Part shown: one piece after another, positions 48,890 to 57,043 of the stretch
Layout: every line of letters begins with the position of its first letter
Position numbering within the stretch: the stretch's first letter is position 1
Assembly: GCA_900315775.1 (NCBI GenBank)
Contig: ONAJ01000030.1
Location: 1-57,043, forward strand
Reading direction: 5' to 3'
Length of the DNA: 57,043 nucleotides
Origin: an uncultured Prevotella sp.
GTDB lineage: Bacteria; Bacteroidota; Bacteroidia; Bacteroidales; Bacteroidaceae
Made by a program: the position numbers and the translations under genes
Notes under the pieces: model-generated
What the model was told of the DNA's origin: nothing
Seen by the model: the letters and a program-made list of their open reading frames with translations, nothing else
Databases searched by the model: none

Positions 48890-50569
48890 TTAGTACTTGA
48901 AACTTGAGCCGCCGACGAACTCTCGCATAATTGACGTTGGAGGGATCTCCTTGTCGCTGACGGGAATGAAGTGGCGTATGAACTTCAGAAGTCGGTGAGC
49001 CTCAGAGTATTCGGGACAGTTTTTGGGGACTGTAGAGAGGATGATTTCAGCGTGTGGACGTAGCACAGCGAACTCAATGTTAAGGGCTGAGTTGAACATA
49101 ACGTCGGCACTCTCCTGGAAGGGGAATATCCACTTATCCTCAGCATCGCAGACGTTCTTCCACTGACTTATTGTCTCGCGGGCAGTAAAGGCACCCTTGT
49201 TATAGTCGCGGATGATGCGTCGCAGCAGTCGGTTGTCGCGAACAGGTATCCAGTTGTGGTCGTCGAGGGAGATACTCGTAAGTGCCGAGATGTATATGCG
49301 GAACTTCACGGAGTCCTCTATCTCCTTTGTCAGCAGCGGGTTAAGGGCGTGAATACCCTCGATGATGAGTACGCTGTCGTTGGTGAGTTTCAGTTTTTTG
49401 CCGTTCCACTCGCGCTTTCCTGTTGTGAAGTTATACTCGGGAACCTCCACGCGTTCTCCGTTCATCAGTCGTAGCAGGTGGTCCTCAAGGAGGTGATAGT
49501 CAACGGTTTCTATGTTGTCGAAGTCGTAGTCGCCGTTAGGCAGTTTCGGGGTGTCCAGACGGTTTACGAAGTAGTCGTCGGTAGAGAACGACAGCGGGCG
49601 CAGTCCGCAGGCGAGGAGCTGTATGGAGAGACGTTTGCAGAACGTCGTCTTTCCCGATGATGACGGTCCTGTTATGAGTACCAGTTTCACGGGGTTCTCC
49701 TCGGAGTGGTATCGACGGTCTATCTCTTCGGCTATCTGTACTATCTTCTTCTCCTGGAGAGCCTCGCTGACCTGTATCAGTTCCGAGGCGTGACCGTTGA
49801 GTACCGACTTGTTGACATCACCCGCATTAGAGAGTCGCATGATGATGTCCCAGCGTGTCTTCTCGGCGAACATGCTGTACGTCTTAGGCATATCAACCTT
49901 CTCGGCAAGTATGGTGGGGTTGTTCCAGTCGGGTACGCGGAGCAGCATACCGTCGTAATATGGCTCCAGTCCCCATACCTTTATATATCCTGCCGACGGC
50001 ACCAGCGGTCCGAAGTAGAAGTCGGCGGTGTCGCCCAGCATATAGTAGTCGGAATATATCTGTCCGCTCGTCTCGAGGAGTTTCACTTTGTCAGAGAATC
50101 CGCGCTCCGAGAATACTCGCAGTGCCTCCTCCGTTGTTGCCTCGTTACGACGGAAGGGCATATCGAGGTCTATAATCTCCTGCATCCTGTTACGCATCTT
50201 CGTCACGTCGTCGTCGGTGAGAGGCATGTTACCCTTCTTCTTGAAGTTGCAGTAGTATCCGCGTGATATGGTGTGTTCAATAAACAACTTGCTACCCGGG
50301 AAGAGGTCCTGTGTGGCTTTGTAGAGTATGAAGCACAAGGAGCGCACGTAAGCCCTATGACCGGAACCCACGCGAGCATCGAGGAACTCTACGTCGCGGT
50401 TTTGGTACAGACGGAACTTCAGTCCCTGTGATACGTTGTTCACCTTTGCCGACACCACAGGGTAGGGCATCTTCAGCTCGTCGGCAAACTCTTGGTAAAC
50501 TTCTAAAAGCGATGTGCCTTCAGGGAAACTCTTCGTGATGTTGTTGTTCTTACAGCGGATTTGGAGCAT
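48890..50569 (-). CDS. TGS-ThrRS-like domain fused to uridine kinase-like domain
   Basis: 559 residues. The N-terminal TGS-like region (MLQIRCKNNNITKSFPEGTS) is followed by a threonyl-tRNA-synthetase-like second domain (FIEHTISRGYYCNF), then a uridine/phosphoribulokinase-type P-loop domain with GPSSSGKTTFCKRLS and STDDYFVNR. Bacteroidota nucleoside kinases of this layout exist, but the substrate is unproven. The gene lies 26 bp after aroB on the same strand. Confidence 0.88.
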   Translation of the reverse strand: MLQIRCKNNNITKSFPEGTSLLEVYQEFADELKMPYPVVSAKVNNVSQGLKFRLYQNRDVEFLDARVGSGHRAYVRSLCFILYKATQDLFPGSKLFIEHTISRGYYCNFKKKGNMPLTDDDVTKMRNRMQEIIDLDMPFRRNEATTEEALRVFSERGFSDKVKLLETSGQIYSDYYMLGDTADFYFGPLVPSAGYIKVWGLEPYYDGMLLRVPDWNNPTILAEKVDMPKTYSMFAEKTRWDIIMRLSNAGDVNKSVLNGHASELIQVSEALQEKKIVQIAEEIDRRYHSEENPVKLVLITGPSSSGKTTFCKRLSIQLLACGLRPLSFSTDDYFVNRLDTPKLPNGDYDFDNIETVDYHLLEDHLLRLMNGERVEVPEYNFTTGKREWNGKKLKLTNDSVLIIEGIHALNPLLTKEIEDSVKFRIYISALTSISLDDHNWIPVRDNRLLRRIIRDYNKGAFTARETISQWKNVCDAEDKWIFPFQESADVMFNSALNIEFAVLRPHAEIILSTVPKNCPEYSEAHRLLKFIRHFIPVSDKEIPPTSIMREFVGGSSFKY

Positions 50570-50595
50570 TTTCTTATTATTTTATGTGTTACCTC

Positions 50596-51633
50596 TTATT
50601 GGAAGTCCAGAGACTCTTTTATTTCCTTCGTCGTTGCCGTCTGGTTAATCTTTATGTCACCGATGGCAGAGAGCAGGGTGAAGTTTATGGTGCCTGCAGT
50701 ATTCTTCTTGTCGTGAGTCATAAGTTCCAAAAGCTCATCGACATCCTTGCAGTCCGTAGGAGCCACCCCGTAGTAGGAGCGTATGAACTGCTCCGTCTGA
50801 CGGAATTGGTCGCGAGGGAAGTCGGTCTTTATGACGCTGAGATACAGCTCGGCGATGAGTCCCCAGGCTACGGCATATCCGTGGAGTACGGGTTGCCGAC
50901 GCATAGCCCACGTCTCGAGGGCGTGACCTACGGTGTGTCCTAAGTTAAGAGCCTTACGGAGTCCCTTCTCGTGTGGGTCCTCGGTGACTATGTGTTCCTT
51001 CACCTCCACACTCTCGCGAACCATCTCCTGAAGAATCTTAAGGTCGGGTTGTGCGAGGTCGAAGGTTATGTGACGTGCCCACATCGCGGTGTTGGCAAGC
51101 AACGAGTGTTTCAGCATCTCGGCATATCCGGAGCGGATGTTCTCGTTGTCGAGGGTACTCAGGAACTGTGTGTCGATAATTACCGTGCGGGCATCGTTGA
51201 AGACACCAATCTCGTTCTTCAGTCCTCCGAGGTTTATTCCCGTCTTTCCGCCCACCGACGCGTCAACCATAGCGAGTAGGGTGGTGGGGATGTTAATGAA
51301 TTCTATTCCCCTTTTGAAGGTGCTTGCCGCGAAGCCTCCGAGGTCGGTAACCATTCCGCCGCCGATGTTCACCAGCAGCGAGTGGCGTGTGGCTCCGTGA
51401 GTGCTGAGCTCCGTCCATACGTGGGTTATAGAGTCAATGTTCTTATTGGTGTCGCCGGCAGGTATGGTTATAAGGTGGGCATCTCGGAATACCTCGTAGT
51501 CCTTCACTCTGGGCCAGCATTTCAGGGCTGTTGTTGCGTCTGTAAGTACAAACGTCTTGTCGCATTCACACTGACTGACAGCCAGCGTAATGTCGCTCTT
51601 TAAATCCTCCGAAAAAACTATCTTCTGGTTCAT
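50596..51633 (-). CDS. aroB: 3-dehydroquinate synthase
   Basis: 345 residues, second step of the shikimate pathway. NAD-binding NIGGGMVTDLGGFAAST and the zinc-ligand region ALNLGHTVGHALE are present, together with ATTLLAMVDASVGGKTGI. Slightly short but complete. It precedes the nucleoside kinase gene. Confidence 0.95.
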   Translation of the reverse strand: MNQKIVFSEDLKSDITLAVSQCECDKTFVLTDATTALKCWPRVKDYEVFRDAHLITIPAGDTNKNIDSITHVWTELSTHGATRHSLLVNIGGGMVTDLGGFAASTFKRGIEFINIPTTLLAMVDASVGGKTGINLGGLKNEIGVFNDARTVIIDTQFLSTLDNENIRSGYAEMLKHSLLANTAMWARHITFDLAQPDLKILQEMVRESVEVKEHIVTEDPHEKGLRKALNLGHTVGHALETWAMRRQPVLHGYAVAWGLIAELYLSVIKTDFPRDQFRQTEQFIRSYYGVAPTDCKDVDELLELMTHDKKNTAGTINFTLLSAIGDIKINQTATTKEIKESLDFQ

Positions 51634-51639
51634 TCGGTT

Positions 51640-51810
51640 GCAAAATTACAAAAAATCGAGAGCAGAACAAAATAAACTGGTTTATTTTTTATGCCGAGTG
51701 CATTGTAATTTATTCAAAGTTACGAAATAAGTGAGAGAAATGCAAAAGAAAAGGGCTTTTCTTTTCATTTCCAAACGAAAAGTAAGTTCGACAAGTCAAA
51801 GTTACGAAAT
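51640..51810 (-). promoter_or_regulatory. aroB promoter inside a dispersed cassette (copy 2)
   Basis: Minus strand: TTTG (51668-51671), 19 bp, TAATTTTG (51641-51648). The upstream part aligns with the corA promoter region: ACTCGGCATA, AAAAATAAAC, TTTATTTTG, CTCGATT. CAAAGTTACGAAAT occurs twice (51715-51728, 51797-51810), and a hairpin AAAAGAAAAG/CTTTTCTTTT (51744-51765) lies between. The 261-bp gap before hsdR holds no gene. Confidence 0.75.
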
Positions 51811-51894
51811 TAAATTGAACGGAGAGTATAAAAAGAATAAAATATATATAAATTTGCGCTGAGGAATATTAAAAGTCCGGGAAGTCTAAGCGGC

Positions 51895-54800
51895 TCACAA
51901 TATGTTTTCTTCTGCAGCCATCATCATTCCTTCTTCTTCCTCTAATGGATGATACATAGAGACAACTCGTTCTGTTTCTACCGTCTCCTCGTCATCTGCT
52001 CGTTCGTATTTCTTGAAGTTCTCCGCCTGCTCAAAGATTTCCTTAAAGACTTCATCCTGCGGAACAGGAGGATAACCATGCTCTGCCAATATCAGAATCA
52101 AATCCATCTGCAACTCAGCCTTGATGTCTGAACGATTAGCCCAGTCGGTATATTTCGACTTGTCATCCACCATCTTCTTGACAGCCGCTGCCAGTGTCAG
52201 CAGTTTGTCTTCCGGATATTCAAAGCCGAACTTATGAGCTATCTCTTTCAGAATGTCGTAGAAAGCTTTTTCCTCGTAGGTGATGCCCAAGTCCTTGAAC
52301 GACTTTTTTTCTTTGTTTACCTCTTTCAATAGTTCTGCCATCTGCTTGGCTACCTCATTGAGCACCTCTTCGGCAAACACGGCATTGTCGCTACGGTCAT
52401 TATACCGTTGTACCAGCGCATTCAGTCGCTTGGTGAAATCTACGCCCTTCATCTTATTGACCTTCTTGAAGTCGGTGATGACTGTCCGAAGCAACTTCTC
52501 CATTAGTTTCACCTTTGTATTGGGCAACTTCAGTTTCTCCAGCCTCGCCATATAGTCCTCGCTCAGTAAGTCCAAGTCTTTTGTGTTCGCATTCACCTGA
52601 GCCACCTCTTCCACTCCTTCCGACTGCAAGGCTTCTGCAATCATTTGGCTTACTTTGCGGTTCATTTGTGAAGCATCTGGAGCGTCTCCCTTTGTCAGTT
52701 TGTATATAATAGAACGCACACCTGTAAAGAAGTGAATGTCTTCACGATCCTTGTCAGTGATTGCCTCATGATTGGAACAGAGGTTGAAGGCAGATTTCAG
52801 TTTCTTGGCATGACCCATAAACAGGTTTTGCAATTTCTCCGTAGCCTGTACGAACTCTGCCGCATGTTTCAGGCATTCCAACTGCTCCAACGGTGTTCCC
52901 GTTGAGAACTTGCTATAATCGAAGGTATGGAACATTCGGCGCAGGATATCCAACTCATCTTTTACCATCGTCACGCTCTGCTCAATGGTTTCCACATTGT
53001 CACCCATATCACCACCACCGGCATATTGCTTCAGCGCATTGTTCATATTGCTCTTGATGCCGATATAGTCAACCACCAGTCCTTTATCCTTGCCTTCATA
53101 CACACGGTTCACCCTCGAAATGGTCTGTACCAACGTGTGTTTCTGTAAAGGCTTGTCTATATACATCGTGTCGAGACAAGGCACGTCAAAACCCGTTATC
53201 CACATTGACACGACAATAGCAATCTTGAAGTTCGAGTCTGGATTCTTAAACAGTACATCCAGTGCTTTCCTGTCTTCGTCCGAACCAATCAGTTCACGCA
53301 GTTTCGGATCATCGTCCTTCTCTCGAGTCATCACCAATCGGATACGCTCTACTGGCATCTGGCCTTCTGAACCAATCTTCTCTTCCCATTCAGGACGCAG
53401 GGTAACAATATGCTTATACAGGTCGTAAGCAATTTCACGACTGGAGCAAACAAACATCGCCTTACCGCAAACAGTACTTCCTTCCTCAATCCGCTTCTCA
53501 TAATGCTCAATGAAATCCTGCGCCACCACAGCCAATCGCTTCGGGTCGCCCAGAATCTTGTTCATCTGTGTCACCGCCTTTTTGCTTTCCTCTATCTGGT
53601 ATTCGTTGGCTCCTTGTTCGGCACACTGCTTATAGTATGCCTCTATCGCCTCCAGTTGTTTGTGGTCGGCAAACACCTTGGCAGCTCTTCCTTCATAAAC
53701 GATGCGACGGGTGATACCATCTGCAACCGATTCTGTCATAGTATAGCTATCCACTACATCACCAAACACATCTATCGTAGCATCAATCGGTGTTCCCGTG
53801 AAGCCCACGTAGGTAGCATTGGGCAGCGAGTCGTGCAGATACTTGGCAAAGCCATAGCTGCGCTTCACTCCTCTATCGGTAATTGTTACATTCTGTTCCA
53901 CATTCGTCTGCGAACGGTGGGCTTCGTCGGAGATGCAGATGATATTAGCGCGGTCGGACAACAGGTTTATGTCTTCGCTGAACTTCTGTATGGTAGTCAG
54001 GAACACTCCACCGCTCTTTCGTCCTCTCAACTTCTTGCCTAACTCCTCGCGCGTCTCAACATTAACCACCGTTTCATCACCAATAAATTGCTTGGCATTC
54101 ACGAACTGTGCAGACAACTGGTCATCCAAATCCTTGCGGTCAGTAATCAGAACGATGGTAGGACTTGCCAAATGCCGACTTCGCATCAGCATACGTGTCA
54201 GGAACAGCATCGTAAGGCTCTTACCGCAACCTGTTGCACCGAAATATGTGCCGCCCTTTCCGTCACCATGCAGGTTGATGTGCGAGTGCTCCAAAATATT
54301 TTCGTATAAACGATGTGTGGCGAAGAACTGCGGATAGCGACAAACTATCTTCCTTTCACTCTTCGAAGTGTCAGGAAAGAATATGAAGTCCTTCATTACG
54401 CTTAGCAGTCTATCCCGTCGGAATAATCCTGACATCATGGTGTGCAAGGAATCAATGCCGTCATTTGCTTTATCTGTCCGTTCCACCTTGCGCCAGGCAT
54501 AGAAAAACTCATAAGGCGTAAACAGCGTGCCATATTTGTTATTCACGCCATCGCTGATGACGACGAAAGCATTATAGCGGAATAACTCAGGAATATCCCT
54601 GCGATAGCGCACCGTCAGCTGTGTGTAGGCATTCATGATGGTGGTGTCTTCCTTCACGGCACTCTTGAACTCTAGCACCACTACGGGCAGACCATTCACA
54701 AAGACGATGCCATCAGGAATACGTCGCTCCAATCCCTTTATCTCCAGTTGGTTGACAATCTTGAAGATATTCCTATCAACATCCTTAAAGTCTATCACTT

Positions 54801-55122
54801 CAACGAACAAGTCTGGCAACGAAGCATCCTCACGCTTGATGGCGAAGCCCTCCGTCATCAGCCGATATGTCTGTGCATTCTGCTCATAGAGCGGAGCACC
54901 ATTGTCTGCCGTCAGCTTCGCTATGACTCGCTCCACCTCCAAGGGCGTAATGCCTTCCTCGGCATATCTGTCCATCAGATACATCCGCAAGTCATCACGC
55001 AGCAGTACCTCCGTCTGTTCCTTGTGTATCGTCTCGCCATTCACGTAGCTGTAGCCCTGTTGCTCAAACAACTCCATGATGGCCATCTCCAGCGTATGTT
55101 CGTTAAAGTGTGACATAGGCAT
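51895..55122 (-). CDS. hsdR: Type I restriction endonuclease subunit R
   Basis: 1075 residues. An N-terminal nuclease domain with PDGIVFVNGLPVVVLEFKS gives Asp137, Glu151, Lys153 (PD-ExK). Then the translocase has GATGCGKSLTMLF (Walker A), ISDEAHRSQ (DEAH) and TGFDVPCLDTMYID in the second RecA domain, with a long helical C-terminal region. It cuts DNA as part of a complex with HsdM and HsdS, which are not in this window. The start overlaps the stop of the uninterrupted rloB frame by one base. Confidence 0.95.
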   Translation of the reverse strand: MPMSHFNEHTLEMAIMELFEQQGYSYVNGETIHKEQTEVLLRDDLRMYLMDRYAEEGITPLEVERVIAKLTADNGAPLYEQNAQTYRLMTEGFAIKREDASLPDLFVEVIDFKDVDRNIFKIVNQLEIKGLERRIPDGIVFVNGLPVVVLEFKSAVKEDTTIMNAYTQLTVRYRRDIPELFRYNAFVVISDGVNNKYGTLFTPYEFFYAWRKVERTDKANDGIDSLHTMMSGLFRRDRLLSVMKDFIFFPDTSKSERKIVCRYPQFFATHRLYENILEHSHINLHGDGKGGTYFGATGCGKSLTMLFLTRMLMRSRHLASPTIVLITDRKDLDDQLSAQFVNAKQFIGDETVVNVETREELGKKLRGRKSGGVFLTTIQKFSEDINLLSDRANIICISDEAHRSQTNVEQNVTITDRGVKRSYGFAKYLHDSLPNATYVGFTGTPIDATIDVFGDVVDSYTMTESVADGITRRIVYEGRAAKVFADHKQLEAIEAYYKQCAEQGANEYQIEESKKAVTQMNKILGDPKRLAVVAQDFIEHYEKRIEEGSTVCGKAMFVCSSREIAYDLYKHIVTLRPEWEEKIGSEGQMPVERIRLVMTREKDDDPKLRELIGSDEDRKALDVLFKNPDSNFKIAIVVSMWITGFDVPCLDTMYIDKPLQKHTLVQTISRVNRVYEGKDKGLVVDYIGIKSNMNNALKQYAGGGDMGDNVETIEQSVTMVKDELDILRRMFHTFDYSKFSTGTPLEQLECLKHAAEFVQATEKLQNLFMGHAKKLKSAFNLCSNHEAITDKDREDIHFFTGVRSIIYKLTKGDAPDASQMNRKVSQMIAEALQSEGVEEVAQVNANTKDLDLLSEDYMARLEKLKLPNTKVKLMEKLLRTVITDFKKVNKMKGVDFTKRLNALVQRYNDRSDNAVFAEEVLNEVAKQMAELLKEVNKEKKSFKDLGITYEEKAFYDILKEIAHKFGFEYPEDKLLTLAAAVKKMVDDKSKYTDWANRSDIKAELQMDLILILAEHGYPPVPQDEVFKEIFEQAENFKKYERADDEETVETERVVSMYHPLEEEEGMMMAAEENIL

Positions 55123-55782
55123 TATCTCTCTTTAAATGCTTTATAAACGTACGAATAAGACTGATTCGCCAAGTCCCCTGCTTCCTCCGCAGCCTTGATA
55201 TTGTCTTCTGCTCGTTTGATGGCAGTTCAGCAAATTTATCAATTTCTTATTTGCTAACGGGAAATATGGTGCCATATACGGAGACAACAACTTTTGCATT
55301 TTTGTTCCACAACTTTTTATTAAACCTGTATAGTCCTCAAAGTGTAATAAGAACCAATACTCAATGCTTGGCATGCTGGGACACAATATAACAGAGCCAC
55401 TATTTATCTCGTCCTTGACACATTCTACAAAATCTTTATGCCTATCTTGATTTGTCTTGTTACAATATACAGTGTCTAAATCAAATACACAGAAGACTTT
55501 TGCTCCAACATTATTTTTGATAATGTCCCTTATCCTTTCAGGGAAAATCTCTGGATAACTGGATTCATTGCCAAAATACTTCGGTCTGATATTGAACTTA
55601 TACTCTGTTGTGTCATTTATATGTGTAAAGTAATAGCGCTCGGTATTGGTTCCGCCACTGATGAGGAATGGGTACAGCGGTCCCATGTCCCTTGTTCCCT
55701 CATCTTCTTCTGGAGAGGGAGCAGGTACAGCCTCAAAAAATTGCTGCTGCTCAACGGCCTCTGCTAATTCTCTTTCTTCCAT
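55122..55782 (-). pseudogene. rloB: RloB-family gene with a C-terminal frameshift
   Basis: RloB proteins are found with RloA at type I restriction loci, and in AbiL-like abortive-infection pairs. The start is ATG 55782 (GTG 55785 also possible). The frame runs normally to about residue 185 (FPLANKKLINLLN), then turns to a Gln/Arg/Gly-rich end (HQTSRRQYQGCGG) and stops at 55141. A different frame, open from about 55226, encodes AIKRAEDNIKAAEEAGDL ... YVYKAFKER, a natural helical end. Its TAA at 55122-55124 overlaps the hsdR ATG, as expected for an intact coupled gene. One extra base near 55224 explains it. The frameshift may be real or a sequencing or assembly error. Confidence 0.75.
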
Positions 55783-55786
55783 CACA

Positions 55787-57043
55787 TTACTTCATTGTAG
55801 CCCCAAACCGTTTGTTACGATACGCCTCTCTGATTGATGACAAGCGGTTTACGCCTCTGAAGTCTGTCAGTTTGTACAAATCTGTTACACCCGCTTTATC
55901 CTTTTCTGTAAACCACACGGAATCTTTTCTAATGAGGTCATCCACCAAATCTAGCAAACCATCATTATGTGTAGTGACAAGAAGTTGAGACCTTGAATGA
56001 GTCCTCAAATATTCAAATAGCATCTTTTCCAACAAATTGGGATGCTGCGAAGTCTCTATCTCATCTATTGGCAAAAAAGCGTTTTTCTCAAGTGACTCAT
56101 ACAATACTGTTTCTATACCGAAAGTACGCAGAGTTCCTGTTGACTCATCTCCCCTATTCATCTGGTATGCCTCTTGTCCGTTTTCATTTTCAATGGTATG
56201 CTCAAAACTGGTATGAAGAAGTGAAATCGTTTTCTCTTTTTTGATTCGTTCCCTTTCGTCCTTAGGAATACTCTCATCTGAGATTCGGAACTTCACTTCT
56301 TCGTCAGAGATCTGCCTATTTACAATATCCGACGATATATTTGTGATGTTGAAATCTGCCTCATGCAGGAAGTTCACAAGATACTGGGTCAGGTCTTTAT
56401 TCTCTGCAGTTTTCCGCTGCGCATAATCTGTAAGATAGGTTGATGGGAATACAGCAGGCATTGTCTGCTCTTTCATCCAGTTTTTGGCAGCATCAATTAG
56501 AGGCAGACTTGCATTCACTTGATTACGAGCCACAAAAAAAGAAAGATTCTTTAGGCAATATCCATTGATCAACTCTTTGGCTGAAGCACTGATTTTATCA
56601 CCTTTCTGGTTAATCTCCACCTCCGAATGTCCGTTCACCAGTTTCCTCTCAAACAGCATAGTGGGCTGAGCACTCTTATAATACGAGAGTTTTTCCAAAT
56701 AGACTTGATTCCTATCCAACTCCAACTGATACCAATACTTCACATTACCGACAAAGAATATCAGTTCGAAGCAGGACGGTTTATTTGGAGAAACAGCGTC
56801 AAGTTTGAACGGAACAACCCCAGTTGGCTCATCCATACCTTCGGGTTTATAACTCCAAAAGCGGGGAATGAAGTCAAAAGCATAGAGCAAATTTGACTTT
56901 CCTGATGCATTATATCCATACAGCACACCAAAGCGAAGCAATCGCGTACTATCGTTAATCTTTACCACCTGACTATCTTCCGCAAACTGGTCGCTTGAGG
57001 CAACAAAACTGAATGTCACTTCATTCTTAAACGAGAGCACATT
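55787..57043 (-). CDS. RloA/AbiLi-like AAA ATPase (partial, 5' end beyond window)
   Basis: About 418 residues seen, running off the right edge. Walker A is GYNASGKSNLLYAFDFI and Walker B FLPIDEIETSQHPNLLEK, followed by LLVTTHNDGLLDLVDDL, as in COG1106-type ATPases. NVLSFKNEVTF at the edge corresponds to the early part of such proteins; the GTG inside it should not be taken as the start. It ends 4 bp before the RloB start codon. With RloB it forms the pair seen in RloAB or AbiL-like defence. Confidence 0.85.
   Translation of the reverse strand, partial: NVLSFKNEVTFSFVASSDQFAEDSQVVKINDSTRLLRFGVLYGYNASGKSNLLYAFDFIPRFWSYKPEGMDEPTGVVPFKLDAVSPNKPSCFELIFFVGNVKYWYQLELDRNQVYLEKLSYYKSAQPTMLFERKLVNGHSEVEINQKGDKISASAKELINGYCLKNLSFFVARNQVNASLPLIDAAKNWMKEQTMPAVFPSTYLTDYAQRKTAENKDLTQYLVNFLHEADFNITNISSDIVNRQISDEEVKFRISDESIPKDERERIKKEKTISLLHTSFEHTIENENGQEAYQMNRGDESTGTLRTFGIETVLYESLEKNAFLPIDEIETSQHPNLLEKMLFEYLRTHSRSQLLVTTHNDGLLDLVDDLIRKDSVWFTEKDKAGVTDLYKLTDFRGVNRLSSIREAYRNKRFGATMK

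Noticed and set aside
57038-57040. GTG as the start of the RloA-like ATPase
   Set aside because: The frame continues to the window edge and the family has several residues before LSFKNE.

Overview
The window reads as a chromosomal segment of an obligately anaerobic Bacteroidota, most likely Prevotellaceae (Prevotella, Segatella or Xylanibacter type). Evidence: start-proximal promoters have the Bacteroidota TTTG-N19/20-TAnnTTTG form; many secreted proteins carry signal peptides, and several end in a YNLAGQxV...KGIxIxNGKK tail common in Prevotella; strict-anaerobe genes (class III ribonucleotide reductase, rubrerythrin, flavodiiron protein) are present; TonB and FadL outer-membrane proteins occur. 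No rRNA, tRNA, CRISPR array, insertion sequence or phage gene was seen.

Layout. 0.1-3.8 kb: a galacturonokinase-like GHMP kinase, diverging from a sugar nucleotidyltransferase and a UDP-glucuronate-epimerase-type enzyme, which could together turn galacturonate into UDP-uronates. 3.9-7.0 kb: AlkD-like glycosylase, Bcp peroxiredoxin, rubrerythrin, flavodiiron protein (DNA damage and oxygen defence). 7.0-11.3 kb: LytTR two-component pair with a large secreted Cthe_2159-like protein. 11.4-18.4 kb: FadL-type porin, DUF349 protein, CorA, PepD, flippase-like membrane protein. 18.5-23.3 kb: DUF362, TonB receptor and two glycosyltransferases in one tight operon. 23.3-31.1 kb: M23/LysM peptidase, RecG with DJ-1, NAD kinase, ABC exporter, guanine deaminase. 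31.1-36.5 kb: GH53 galactanase, NrdG/NrdD, a secreted protein of unknown role. 36.6-38.4 kb: an AT-rich patch with a GC-rich repeat element, a lipoprotein and tiny membrane proteins. 38.5-42.8 kb: a secreted arginine-deiminase-like enzyme, a toxin-antitoxin pair, a GH13 alpha-amylase with a LacI-type operator. 42.8-51.6 kb: housekeeping genes (mnmA, HAD, pgi, gpsA, lysS, a TGS-nucleoside kinase, aroB). 51.9-57.0 kb: type I restriction subunit HsdR with RloA/RloB-type (AbiL-like) genes, RloB being frameshifted.

The most striking structure is a set of at least ten tandem arrays with a 7-bp period. The unit differs at each locus (for example ATTAGAC/TTTAGAC, GATGGTT, GTTTAGA, AGAGGAG, TCAGACC, CATTATG/AATTATG), but the period is constant. 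Arrays sit at nearly every gene junction of the 1.4-5.9 kb cluster, often supplying the last codons of the upstream gene, and also lie in frame inside enzymes (epimerase, LytTR regulator, GH53, a secreted protein), usually in linkers. One unit shifts the frame by +1, so each coding array is a possible frame switch. A second dispersed element is an approximately 65-bp promoter cassette shared by corA and aroB.
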